A stretch of DNA of 64,000 bases from Mesorhizobium sp. CA14 (GCF_020165195.1 NZ_JAIUHR010000019.1:1-64000); one strand, 5' to 3'. Shown: positions 24,576 to 32,611, numbered from the stretch's first letter. The notes: a model not told the origin generated them from the sequence alone. Made by a program: numbers and translations.

Positions 24576-25013
24576 ATGATCCGCCCCACCCTATTCGTCG
24601 TTGCCCTTGGCCTGCAGACCGCTGCCGCGGTTGCCCAGACAACGGCCCCTGCCCCGGCCCAGACGGCGCCGAGCACCTCGGCTCCGGCCGCCAAGTCCGA
24701 CCTCACCAAGTCCGGCCTGACGCTGGAAAAGTTCGAGGCGCGTCGGGAAAAGGCGTTCACGCGGGCCGACAGCGACAATGACAGCAAGGTCAGCCTCGCC
24801 GAATGGACCGCTTTCCAGACCGCGCGCAAGGCCAAGGCCGATCCTGCCAAATCCTTCGCGGGCATGGACACCAACAAGGACGGCTTCGTCGACAAGGGCG
24901 AGCTCGACGCCTTCCTCGCCAAGCGCTTCGCCAGGCTCGACAAGAATAGCGACGGCGTGCTCAGCGCCGACGAGAGGCCAGGCCACAAAACCGCTCCCAA
25001 TGAGGAGCAATGA
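24576..25013 (+). CDS. Secreted EF-hand calcium-binding protein
   Basis: This 145-residue protein has a signal peptide of about 20 residues (cleavage likely after AVA), an Ala/Pro/Thr-rich linker and three canonical EF-hand loops: D65-E76, D98-E109 and D122-E133, each with the D-x-D/N-x-D/N-G/S pattern. It should bind calcium in the periplasm. GGAG lies 8-9 bases before the ATG. It is followed after 27 bases by the sigma factor gene and may report or buffer metal ions for that system; this link is inferred from position only. Confidence 0.88.
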   Translation: MIRPTLFVVALGLQTAAAVAQTTAPAPAQTAPSTSAPAAKSDLTKSGLTLEKFEARREKAFTRADSDNDSKVSLAEWTAFQTARKAKADPAKSFAGMDTNKDGFVDKGELDAFLAKRFARLDKNSDGVLSADERPGHKTAPNEEQ

Positions 25014-25040
25014 CCACGAGGTTATGCCGCGCAATGACAC

Positions 25041-25601
25041 ATGGGAGCGCCCCTGTTGATGGGCGCCGATCCGGACGAGGAACTGGTACGCCGCATCGGC
25101 GCCGGCGACCCCGCCGCCGTGCAGGCGATGGTGGCGCGCAAGCTGCCGCGCATCCTGGCCCTGGCCACAAGGATGCTCGGCGACCCGGCGGAGGCCGAGG
25201 ACGTCGCCCAGGAGACTTTCGTGCGCATCTGGCGCCACGCATCGGGCTGGCGCCAGGGGCACGCACGCTTCGACACCTGGATCCACCGGGTGGCGCTCAA
25301 CCTCTGCTACGACCGGCTGCGGCGCCGGCGCGAACGAACGATCGACGAGCTGCCGGAGGTGGCGGACGAGGCGCCGCTTCCCGATGCCATGCCGGGCGAC
25401 GAAGAGCGCAAGGTCAACCAGGCGCTGCAGCGCATCGCGCCGCGCCAGCGCGAGGCGATCGTGTTGGTGTATTATCAGGAGCTGTCCAACGTCGAGGCCG
25501 CCGGCGCCATGCAAGTCAGCGTCGATGCGCTGGAAAGCTTGCTCGCGCGCGGCCGGCGCGCTTTGCAGGCCATGCTCGTTGGAGACGATGGCGATGACTG
25601 A
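25041..25601 (+). CDS. ECF-type RNA polymerase sigma factor
   Basis: This 186-residue protein has the sigma-2 region (residues about 25-95; GDPAEAEDVAQETFVRIWR at 47-65 is the core-binding part, then FDTWIHRVALNLCYDRLRRRR) and sigma-4 with the HTH near the end (LQRIAPRQREAIVLVYYQELSNVEAAGAM). No sigma-3 region, so it is an ECF factor. The start may be 25041 or the second Met at 25059. The putative anti-sigma gene follows 75 bases later; together with the next gene this resembles the Cnr-type arrangement. Confidence 0.93.
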   Translation: MGAPLLMGADPDEELVRRIGAGDPAAVQAMVARKLPRILALATRMLGDPAEAEDVAQETFVRIWRHASGWRQGHARFDTWIHRVALNLCYDRLRRRRERTIDELPEVADEAPLPDAMPGDEERKVNQALQRIAPRQREAIVLVYYQELSNVEAAGAMQVSVDALESLLARGRRALQAMLVGDDGDD

Positions 25602-25675
25602 GACAGCAAGGGCATTGCCGGCTTCGCGGCCCAGGACGTGGGGGGCCATGTCGGAACGGCGGAAGGGGGAACGGG

Positions 25676-26125
25676 ATGGCTGAGAAGAGAACGGAAGGGC
25701 CGATGGATGCCAAGCGCTTCGCCGCGCTGGCGGATGCCTATGGCAGCGCCTTGCACCGCTGGCCGCCGGCCGATCAGGCCGCAGCGATGCTGTTTGCCGA
25801 GACCGAGCAAGGCCTCGCCATCCTGGCGCGCGCCGGCAGGCTCGACGCCATGCTCGACCGGCATCGGGTCGAAGCACCCGGCCCGACACTGCATCGCATG
25901 ATCGTTGCCCGCGCCGCGACCGAGGTCAGGCAGGAGCGCCGCCGGCGGTTCTGGTGGCTGGGCTTCGGGCTTGCGGGCGCCGGGCTGGCTGGCGCCGTGG
26001 CCGGACTGGCATTGGTGACCGTCGTCAGCCCGGATATCCAGCCCGATCATTATGTGATGGACGCCAATGCGACGTCTTTCGGCGACGCCGGCCCCGATGC
26101 CGACCAAACCGAGGAGGATCTATGA
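25676..26125 (+). CDS. Putative membrane-bound anti-sigma factor
   Basis: This 149-residue protein has a cytoplasmic N-terminal domain (about 1-85) with LHRWPPADQAA, typical of small anti-sigma proteins that sit beside ECF genes in rhizobia, a basic stretch RQERRRR, one membrane helix (about 95-118) and a short periplasmic tail. It would hold the upstream sigma factor inactive at the membrane. GGGGGAA precedes the ATG. Its stop overlaps the next ATG by four bases. The role is inferred from architecture and position. Confidence 0.7.
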   Translation: MAEKRTEGPMDAKRFAALADAYGSALHRWPPADQAAAMLFAETEQGLAILARAGRLDAMLDRHRVEAPGPTLHRMIVARAATEVRQERRRRFWWLGFGLAGAGLAGAVAGLALVTVVSPDIQPDHYVMDANATSFGDAGPDADQTEEDL

Positions 26126-26565
26126 ACCCCCGTCTTGTCGCGGCATCCCTGGTGCTCAATGTCTTTCTGATCGGCGCGCTCGCGGGCGGAGCGGGCTGGC
26201 TGATCGGCAAGTCCAATCCGGGCTATTCGCTGGAATCGGCCGGCGGCAGGTTGCCGGCGGCCGACCGCAAGGTCTTCCGCCAGGCGTTGCGCGAGGTGCG
26301 CCGGGAGTCGCGGGACGTGATCCTCGACGGACAGGCCGCGCGGCGCGAGGCGGCGAACCTTCTGCAACAGCCGACTCTCGACACCAATGCGCTTGCCGCC
26401 GCCCTGGAGCGGGCGCGCAATGCCGATCTTACTGTTCGCACCAGGCTGGAGCAGCGCATCATCGAATTTGCCGCATCGGGCTCGCCGGAGGACCGCCGGC
26501 TGCTGGCGGATGCCTTGTTGCGACGCGCCGGCCGGCAGCCGCCGCCTGAAAAAAAATCGCCATAA
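26122..26565 (+). CDS. Periplasmic metal-sensor-like protein (Metal_resist/CnrX type)
   Basis: This 147-residue protein has one N-terminal membrane anchor (about 5-28) and a helical periplasmic domain with the heavy-metal-resistance family pattern: DRKVFRQALREVRRESRD, then LERARNADLTVRTRLEQRIIEF. In Cnr systems a protein of this kind senses metal and controls the anti-sigma factor. No His or Cys-rich metal site stands out here, so the signal may not be nickel or cobalt. It is translationally coupled to the anti-sigma gene. Confidence 0.75.
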   Translation: MNPRLVAASLVLNVFLIGALAGGAGWLIGKSNPGYSLESAGGRLPAADRKVFRQALREVRRESRDVILDGQAARREAANLLQQPTLDTNALAAALERARNADLTVRTRLEQRIIEFAASGSPEDRRLLADALLRRAGRQPPPEKKSP

Positions 26566-26678
26566 GCGGCGACGGAAAGGGCGACCGCGCTCCGTTCAAG
26601 GGAAAGAGGGACAGGCCTGCGGCCGCCTTCGGCGGCGGGCAGGGTTCTCTTCAACCTCGAAACTCTCGGGAGTATCTG

Positions 26679-26966
26679 ATGAACAGTCTGACGAAATATT
26701 CGCTCGCAGCAGCGCTCGCCATCGGCGGAACGACCGCCGCAAGCGCCGCCTCGGCGATGCCGATCGCACCGCTTGCATCCTCGCCGGCGCTTATCGAGCA
26801 TGTCGCCTGGGGCTGCGGCCCGGGCTGGCATCCCAACTATTGGGGCCGCTGCGTCCCCAACCGCCGCGTGATCTACCCCGGTTATTATTACTGGGGCGGG
26901 CCGCGCGTCTATATCGGCCCGGCCTGGCATCCTTACCACCGCTGGCACCACTGGCGCCGCTGGTGA
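26679..26966 (+). CDS. Small secreted protein with GCGPGWHP...CVPN motif
   Basis: This 95-residue protein has a signal peptide of about 26 residues and a GCG-type motif GCGPGWHPNYWGRCVPN (about 46-62) followed by a Trp/Tyr/His-rich tail. This is the GCG_CRPN pattern of small rhizobial secreted proteins of unknown role. A related gene lies on the other strand at 30031-30297. The two Cys probably form a disulphide. Confidence 0.8.
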   Translation: MNSLTKYSLAAALAIGGTTAASAASAMPIAPLASSPALIEHVAWGCGPGWHPNYWGRCVPNRRVIYPGYYYWGGPRVYIGPAWHPYHRWHHWRRW

Positions 26967-27002
26967 TGACCTGCTCATGACGCCGGTGCTGCGGCCGGCG
27001 TC

Positions 27003-28529
27003 ATGAGCGCTCTTGCGATCATGCAACATGTCGCCCGGCGCGATCTGCGTCGGGCTCGGACGGAGGCTTCGTTGGCCACACCGGTTTCAAAGTCCGTGCC
27101 GCCTGATCCGGCGCTGGTGGCGCTCCACCGCTTCGGCCTCGGCGCAAAACCCGGCGACGATTTCGGAAAAATCGCCGCCGATCCGCGCGGCTATCTCAAG
27201 GCCGAGCTCAAGCAGCAGGACATCGCGCTCATTTCCCCCGACGACCCACGGAATGCCGGGCTGCTGGACAGCACTGCGGCGATCCAGGCCAGCATGGCGG
27301 CAGCCATGGAGCGCAAGGCGGCGCGCGACGAGAGGGCGGCTGCCGTCACGCAGCCGATGGCAGCGGATGATCCAGCCGGCCCGGCGGTGGCAAAAACCAA
27401 ACCCGCGGTGCCGCGTGTCGAGGCCGATATCTATCGCGACGAGGCGCAGGCCCGGTTCGACAAGGCGCTCACGGCGGCGCCCGGCTTTGTGGAGCGCCTG
27501 GTCGGTTTCTGGTCGAACCATTTCTGCGTCTCCGTCGCCAAGGCGCCGGTCGTGCGGGCCTGCGCCGGGGCCTTCGAGCGCGAGGCGATCCGGCCCTTCG
27601 TGCTCGGCCGCTTCGCCGACATGCTTTTGGCCGTCGAGCACCATCCGGCCATGCTGTTCTATCTCGACAACCGGCAGTCCATCGGCCCCGATTCCCGCGC
27701 CGGCAAGCGGCGCGGACGGGGCCTCAACGAGAATCTCGCTCGCGAGATCCTGGAGCTGCACACGCTGGGCGTCGGCAGCGGCTATGCCCAGGGCGACGTC
27801 ACCAGTTTCGCCGCCATGCTGACCGGCTGGACGATGGCCGGGCGCGAGGGGCGGCTGGGAGAGCCGGGAAGCTTCGTCTTCAACGCCAATGCGCACCAGC
27901 CGGGCCAGGCGGTGCTGCTCGGCAAGACCTATCCCGACGGCGGCATGGGCCAGGCAGAGGCGGCGCTCAACGACATTGCCCGCCACCCGGCCACCGCGCA
28001 GCACATCGCCAGCAAACTTGCCCGGCATTTCATCGCGGACGATCCGCCCCCGGCAGCCGTCGCCCGTCTGGCCACGGTCTTCACTAAGACCGACGGCGAC
28101 CTGCGCTCGATCGCGTTGACGCTGATCGACATGCCCGAAACCTGGTCGACGCCGCTCACGAAGCTGCGCTCGCCCTCGGACTATGTCGTGGCGCTGCGGC
28201 GGGCGGTCGGCGCCACCGCCGGCAACGAACCGCAACGATCGCTCGGCTGGCTGAACATGCTCGGCGAGCCGCTGTGGCGACCGCCGGGGCCGAACGGCTT
28301 TTCCGACCAAACGGATGCATGGGCCTCGGCCGAGGGCCTCAAGACGCGGCTGGACATCGCCTGGCAGGCGGCGAAGCAGGCGGACGATATCGGCGATCCC
28401 GACGAGATGCTGGCGTCGCTGATCGGCACGTCCGCCTCGGCCGAGACACGACAGGCGATTTCACGCGCGGAGTCCAAGCAGCAAGGCCTGGCGCTGCTGT
28501 TGATGGCGCCGGAATTCCAGCGCCGGTAA
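27003..28529 (+). CDS. DUF1800 family protein
   Basis: This 508-residue protein has the DUF1800 pattern: ALVALHRFGLGAKPGD near residue 40, a FWSNHFCVSV segment near 175 with the HF motif, NENLAREILELHTLGV near 247 and GWTMAGR near 278. These proteins occur with DUF1501 partners in many bacteria; they are thought to be exported or cell-surface related, but their activity is unknown. No clear signal peptide is seen. The ATG at 27003 lacks a good ribosome site. A 15-bp tandem duplication covers its stop codon. Confidence 0.9.
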   Translation: MSALAIMQHVARRDLRRARTEASLATPVSKSVPPDPALVALHRFGLGAKPGDDFGKIAADPRGYLKAELKQQDIALISPDDPRNAGLLDSTAAIQASMAAAMERKAARDERAAAVTQPMAADDPAGPAVAKTKPAVPRVEADIYRDEAQARFDKALTAAPGFVERLVGFWSNHFCVSVAKAPVVRACAGAFEREAIRPFVLGRFADMLLAVEHHPAMLFYLDNRQSIGPDSRAGKRRGRGLNENLAREILELHTLGVGSGYAQGDVTSFAAMLTGWTMAGREGRLGEPGSFVFNANAHQPGQAVLLGKTYPDGGMGQAEAALNDIARHPATAQHIASKLARHFIADDPPPAAVARLATVFTKTDGDLRSIALTLIDMPETWSTPLTKLRSPSDYVVALRRAVGATAGNEPQRSLGWLNMLGEPLWRPPGPNGFSDQTDAWASAEGLKTRLDIAWQAAKQADDIGDPDEMLASLIGTSASAETRQAISRAESKQQGLALLLMAPEFQRR

Positions 28530-28563
28530 TTCCAGCGCCGGTAACAGTGATGGAGATGCGGCC

Positions 28564-29802
28564 ATGAGCCTTCTTTGCGAAACCCCCAGCCTGTCCCGCC
28601 GCGCGGTGCTGATGAGCGGCGGCGCGCTGTTTGCCTGGGCCTATCTGCCGCGCTTTGCCCGCGCGGCCGACAATCGCGACCCCCGCCTGATCGTCATCGT
28701 GCTGCGCGGCGCGCTGGACGGGCTGTCGACGGTCGGTCCGGTCGGCGATCCGGATTATGCCGGCCTGCATGGCGATATCGCGCTTTCGCTCTCAGGCGCC
28801 AACCCGGCATTGCCGCTTGACGGTTTCTTCGCCGTCAACCCGGCGATGCCGGTGTTTGCGCGCCTGTTCAAGGCGGGCCGGGCGGCGGTCGTGCATGCGG
28901 CGGCGACCGGCTACCGCGACCGCTCGCATTTCGACGGGCAGGACGTGCTGGAAAGCGGCCTGCCGGGCCCCGGCAACGCCGCGACCGGCTGGCTCAACCG
29001 GGCGTTGGCCAGCCTGCCGGCGGGCGAGCGCGTGGCAAAGCTCGGTGGGCTGGCAGTCGGGCCTTCGACGCCGCTGGTGATCCGCGGCGGCGCCCCGGTG
29101 CTCGGCTGGGCGCCGCAGGCGCTGCCGACGCCCGGCGACGCCTTGGCCGAGCGGGTGCTCGACCTCTACAACCATCGCGATCCTGTGCTGGCGGCCGCAC
29201 TTCAGAAAGGGCTCGACGCCGACCGCATGGCGCTGGGCGACCAACTCGACGGCAAGACGATGAAGCCTAAGGGCGGCCTCGACAACGCCGCCGGCATGCG
29301 GCAGTCGGCGCAAGGCGCCGCAAGGCTGATGGCGGCCGATGACGGGCCGCGCATCGCAGCGCTCGCCTTCGACGGCTGGGACACGCATGTCAACGAAGGC
29401 GGCGCCACCGGCCGGCTCGCCAACCTGCTCGGCGGCCTCGACGGCGCCTTCGAGGAGTTCGAGAAGGGACTCGGCGAGCGTTGGAAGGGCACGGCGGTCG
29501 TCGCCATCACCGAGTTCGGCCGCACGGCGCGCATCAACGGCACTGTCGGCACCGATCACGGCACCGGCACGGTGGTGCTTCTGGCCGGCGGCGCGATTAA
29601 GGGCGGCCGCGTCGTCGCCGACTGGCCGGGACTTAAGCCGGCGCAGCTCTACGAAGGCCGCGACCTGACGCCGACCAGCGATGTGCGCGCGGTGCTGAAG
29701 GGGCTGCTGGCCGACCAGTTCGGGCTGTCGCCGGCGGTGCTCGGCGACAAGGTGTTTCCGGAGTCTGCTGCGGTGAAGCCGATGCGGGACTTGGTGGCGT
29801 GA
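28564..29802 (+). CDS. DUF1501 family protein, Tat-exported
   Basis: This 412-residue protein begins with a twin-arginine signal (SRRAVLMSGGALFAWAYLP, RR at 12-13, cleavage likely after ARA). The mature part has the DUF1501 pattern: DPRLIVIVLRGALDGLSTV near residue 40, the DRSHFDGQDVLESG segment near 120, IAALAFDGWDTH near 265 and ITEFGRTARINGTVGTDHGTG near 318, a sulfatase/alkaline-phosphatase-like arrangement. The partner DUF1800 gene is 34 bases upstream. Substrate unknown. Confidence 0.92.
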   Translation: MSLLCETPSLSRRAVLMSGGALFAWAYLPRFARAADNRDPRLIVIVLRGALDGLSTVGPVGDPDYAGLHGDIALSLSGANPALPLDGFFAVNPAMPVFARLFKAGRAAVVHAAATGYRDRSHFDGQDVLESGLPGPGNAATGWLNRALASLPAGERVAKLGGLAVGPSTPLVIRGGAPVLGWAPQALPTPGDALAERVLDLYNHRDPVLAAALQKGLDADRMALGDQLDGKTMKPKGGLDNAAGMRQSAQGAARLMAADDGPRIAALAFDGWDTHVNEGGATGRLANLLGGLDGAFEEFEKGLGERWKGTAVVAITEFGRTARINGTVGTDHGTGTVVLLAGGAIKGGRVVADWPGLKPAQLYEGRDLTPTSDVRAVLKGLLADQFGLSPAVLGDKVFPESAAVKPMRDLVA

Positions 29803-29847
29803 GCCTCGACTTGCCTGTCAGGGATAGGCTCCGGCGCCAGTCAGTTG

Positions 29848-29907
29848 GTCATCCATGGGCGGAGCGGGAGCGGGAGCGAAGCGACGCAGCGCAGACCCGT
29901 GGATGAC
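29848..29907. repeat. Palindromic intergenic repeat, copy 1
   Basis: A 60-base hairpin begins GTCATCCA and ends TGGATGAC, with a core GGAGCGAAGCGACGCA-type sequence and GGGC/CCC flanks. A closely related copy is at 58195-58250. Both lie after stop codons, so they may also act in transcript end formation. This copy has an extra GGGAGC unit in the left arm. Confidence 0.75.
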
Positions 29908-30030
29908 GAGGCTGAGAGGCTTCGGCCAATCACGATCGCTGGCGCGAAGGCCCACCGAATGAACTGCATGGGAGCTTAACAAAAAACGCCCGCGCCGTTT
30001 CCGGCGCGGGGCGTCGATCCTCTCGACGGA

Positions 30031-30297
30031 TCACCAGCTCCAATAGCCGGGGTGCCAGCGGTGATGCGCCCAGAAGCCAGGATGCCAATGGCGCACGGGC
30101 CGGATGAACCGGCGGCCGTTGGGCACGCAATTGCCCCAGCGGTTCACGTGCCAGCCGGGACCGCAGCGCCAGCCGACGGTTTCGATGGGCAGCGGCGCAG
30201 CATCGGGCTTGGCCATCGGCATGGCCTGCGAGCCGACACTGGGCAGCATCAGCGTGCCGGCAGCCATGGCGAGAGGCAGAAAGTATTTTGCGAACAT
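30031..30297 (-). CDS. Small secreted protein with RCGPGWHV...CVPN motif
   Basis: This 88-residue protein has a signal peptide of about 25 residues, then the motif CGPGWHVNRWGNCVPN (about 48-63) and a basic, Trp/His-rich tail. It is clearly related to the protein at 26679-26966, which differs in the same positions. GGAGA lies about 9 bases before the ATG. It is convergent with the DUF1800/DUF1501 operon, so the two paralogues lie near both ends of that block. Function unknown. Confidence 0.8.
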   Translation of the reverse strand: MFAKYFLPLAMAAGTLMLPSVGSQAMPMAKPDAAPLPIETVGWRCGPGWHVNRWGNCVPNGRRFIRPVRHWHPGFWAHHRWHPGYWSW

Positions 30298-30427
30298 GCG
30301 TTGTCTCCGTAAATTTGTCCCTGCCTCCGTGAAACGGAGGACAGGGCCGAATTCCGTCGGAGCGGTGCAGATCACGTCTTCGTTAGCAGGCGGCGCCTTC
30401 GTTTAGCGTCGCTACTGTCGTCGCTGC

Positions 30428-31409
30428 TCAGAAGAGATCAGACGGTTGGGGAGCCTGAACTCTTGCTCTCTTTGGAGCATGAAACTTCATAGCCGCAGCG
30501 ACAGCGTCGTTCCCGTATTTATTACGGAGACGCCCAATGAAATCGGGTTCGTTGGCAGCACAGAACCCAAGAAGTCCCTTCAACAAGCTACGCCTATCAC
30601 TATCGAGTTGGCCTAATGACGACCTATGAAGAAGCGAGGAAATCGCCCGTTTTCTTTCTCTCCCGATGGAAACAACGGCCTGAGGAGTAACTATTAGGCC
30701 TGTCACCATCTGACGCCGACCCCTAGCGTAAATTCCACGCTTCGCGTCATTGAACGTCAGCTTCGGGTGCGCCATTCTTCTTATAATACTCTTGGCTTCC
30801 TTTTCCAGTAACAATATTTCGTCCGACCTATTTCCAGAAATGGTAATGTCGTCTGCATACCGCGTGTATGAGATGCCCAAGGAATTCGCCTTTTCAGACA
30901 TGGCAGCATCGAAATCATATAAGAGGATGTTAGAAACTTTTGGAGAAGTCGGCGCCCCAATTGAAAGACACCTAGCAACTGTTGACCTTTTTTTCTCCCC
31001 AAAATAATAACTTAGAATACAGACCGATCTCGTTTAACGGAATAGCATCTAGGCTAGACGCAGCTAAAAACCGCTCCCAGTCTCTCACCTTAATTGACGG
31101 GAAGAAATCCTTGAAATCTAACTTCATCAGCACACGCGCCATCGTATGGGACGTGGCGTTTTCAAATATGTTTCTTCCCTTCTCATAGGCCATAGCACAG
31201 TCATGGACAGGAAAGTCTTTAAGTTTCTCTTTTAAGATATAATGCTGTATTACCTTCAATTCTCGAGATGGCTGCGCTATTATCCGAAATCCTCCGTTTC
31301 GTTTTTTTATTGGATAAACTTTATAACGAGCTGGCGCCGTACGAATCACGCGCTCAATGTCACTACCGCTTAAGCCGGTGGCCTCCGCTAACTCCAAGAT
31401 TAGGCTCAT
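30428..31409 (-). pseudogene. Retron-type reverse transcriptase with a one-base frame break
   Basis: Read across one frame change this is a 326-residue retron RT. Visible motifs: NATSH (84-88, the NAxxH retron motif), LDFKDFFPSI (97-106, catalytic Asp), LSIGAPTSP (148-156), RYADDI (YADD about 184-187) and RQMVTGLIV (VTG motif). The N-terminal frame ends at TAG 30972-30974; the C-terminal frame is entered by dropping one base in a run of seven A on the coding strand (30988-30994). Either the gene is inactivated, or it is rescued by polymerase slippage, or the assembly has an indel. The start overlaps the effector stop by four bases. Confidence 0.88.
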
Positions 31410-32347
31410 GTAGCCAAACCTCTCGCTTCATTGGCTATCCTTGAGACATAGCGTGGGATAGGATGGATTTTTTTAAGCGCATCAGCCACAGCCAATTTTC
31501 GCCGAATATTTGAGGTATCTGCGAAACCGGCTTTGTATCGATATACAAATGGTTCATCGCTGAACCTCGTAAAGAAGTAATCGTTGTCGGAATACGAATA
31601 CCTTTCAATCCATTTTGCAAGCTGCAGACAGTAAACCTTGTTTCTTATCTGTTTGTCATCTGCGGTTGGCTCAATTATTCGAACGCACTCATACAAGAGA
31701 GATGGAGTAATTGCAACGCTTACATATATTATCCAGTAAACTATGTAGAATAATCGCGATTCATTTAAGTTTTTGTATGGAATGGAGATTGGAGTGTTAT
31801 CTAAGTTATCCCGAATGAAGCTAACTAGGCTTCCATAGTGCGGCCTTATCGAACTTACATTGAGTCCGCCTTTTGCATGAACCGTCCAGGGATAAACGCC
31901 AAGTTTTCCTCTTTTTTCATTCTTTAAACGCTGAATGGGACCGTATCTGACAAAAGACTCGGCGGTTTCATGATGGCGCGGAATAACCACCCGCAACGAC
32001 TCTCGGATAGTGTCATTGGCAGTAAAAGCACCCAGTTCGGCAAGTGATCCCGCGCTCTCCGCTATCACGAGCACAACGGCAGCAATTCTGGCAATGTCCT
32101 CTTCAAACGTTATCAAATCGTCGTAAGCCGTATCACGGTATAGCTGGGTAGCCTCTTCGGCCAAAACAATAGTGTGAGGGGTTCGAAAAGGTCTTACACG
32201 CAGTATATAATCCCTAAGATTGGCAGCACGCGCCTTGGGCCTTGTTTCGCGAGCCCCTCCACATAAAAATAGAAATTTTGAAGGCCGCGTTACCCGCAGC
32301 AACTCCAGGTTTAGATCAGAAAACCATCGGCCCAATTCGGTAATCAA
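31406..32347 (-). CDS. Retron effector, nucleoside deoxyribosyltransferase-like Rossmann protein
   Basis: This 313-residue protein precedes the RT in a coupled operon. Its N-terminal domain has FLFLCGG (25-31), a helix with FEEDIARIA (81-89) and the strand-loop VIAESAGSLAELGAF (94-108), which is the signature of NDT-like effectors of retrons, of the kind named retron St85 family effector. The C-terminal half (about 180-313) has a hydrophobic stretch (about 200-228) and basic helices that may bind the RT-msDNA complex. Translation must start at TTG 32347, as no other start is available. In known systems, phage attack frees the toxin; here the role is inferred. Confidence 0.8.
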   Translation of the reverse strand: MITELGRWFSDLNLELLRVTRPSKFLFLCGGARETRPKARAANLRDYILRVRPFRTPHTIVLAEEATQLYRDTAYDDLITFEEDIARIAAVVLVIAESAGSLAELGAFTANDTIRESLRVVIPRHHETAESFVRYGPIQRLKNEKRGKLGVYPWTVHAKGGLNVSSIRPHYGSLVSFIRDNLDNTPISIPYKNLNESRLFYIVYWIIYVSVAITPSLLYECVRIIEPTADDKQIRNKVYCLQLAKWIERYSYSDNDYFFTRFSDEPFVYRYKAGFADTSNIRRKLAVADALKKIHPIPRYVSRIANEARGLAT

Positions 32348-32349
32348 GC

Positions 32350-32535
32350 ACTCTTTACCTTTGAGAGGTATGAACTAGTTCGAGGAGGGCATCGGCCGCA
32401 GGCGAGGAGCGAAGGCGACGAGAGATGGCCTCCTCGGGCTTGTTCATACCGATAAACGCCCACAATAACAGGATGTCTGGCTAAGCGCCCGACAAGAGAA
32501 GGATCGTTGCGACCGACTCCTTTCGCGTAAAGAGT
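32350..32535 (-). ncRNA. Candidate retron msr-msd RNA
   Basis: On the - strand, ACTCTTTAC (32535-32527) and GTAAAGAGT (32358-32350) are exact complements and bracket 186 bases, as a1 and a2 do. CAA and TTG beyond them can add three pairs with a small bulge. A first hairpin has AAGGA/TCCTT at 32522-32499 (msr-like). A long hairpin spans 32450-32367: 9 bp (GGTATGAAC/GTTCATACC), an internal loop, then 13 bp with one mismatch and a 30-base loop, which fits an msd stem. The structure directly precedes the effector gene. The branching G cannot be fixed; one TTAGC lies at 32484-32480. Confidence 0.72.
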
Positions 32536-32540
32536 TTGTG

Positions 32541-32570
32541 ATTAGTGAAAAGAAATAACCCGTTCGTCAA
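32541..32570 (-). promoter_or_regulatory. Promoter of the retron RNA and operon
   Basis: On the - strand TTGACG (32570-32565) and ACTAAT (32546-32541) are spaced by 18 bases. A transcript from here would begin at about 32534-32536, exactly at the start of repeat a1. The match supports both the promoter and the RNA boundaries. Confidence 0.6.
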
Positions 32571-32611
32571 TACAGGGCCTGGCAAGTCCTGTGCAAAACT
32601 TGATGGCAGAG

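Noticed and set aside
27087-28310. A 407-codon open frame on the - strand inside the DUF1800 gene
   Set aside because: The DUF1800 gene on the other strand has clear family motifs; this frame has none.
30985-30996. dnaX-like A AAA AAG slippery site as the reason for the RT frame change
   Set aside because: The heptamer is in phase, but a -1 shift leads into the wrong frame; the RT needs a +1 shift or loss of one A.
32367-32450. The 84-base hairpin as one more genomic palindromic repeat
   Set aside because: Its loop vaguely resembles the repeat core at 29848, but its stems, its place between a1 and a2 and the adjacent promoter fit an msd better. The repeat explanation is not fully excluded.
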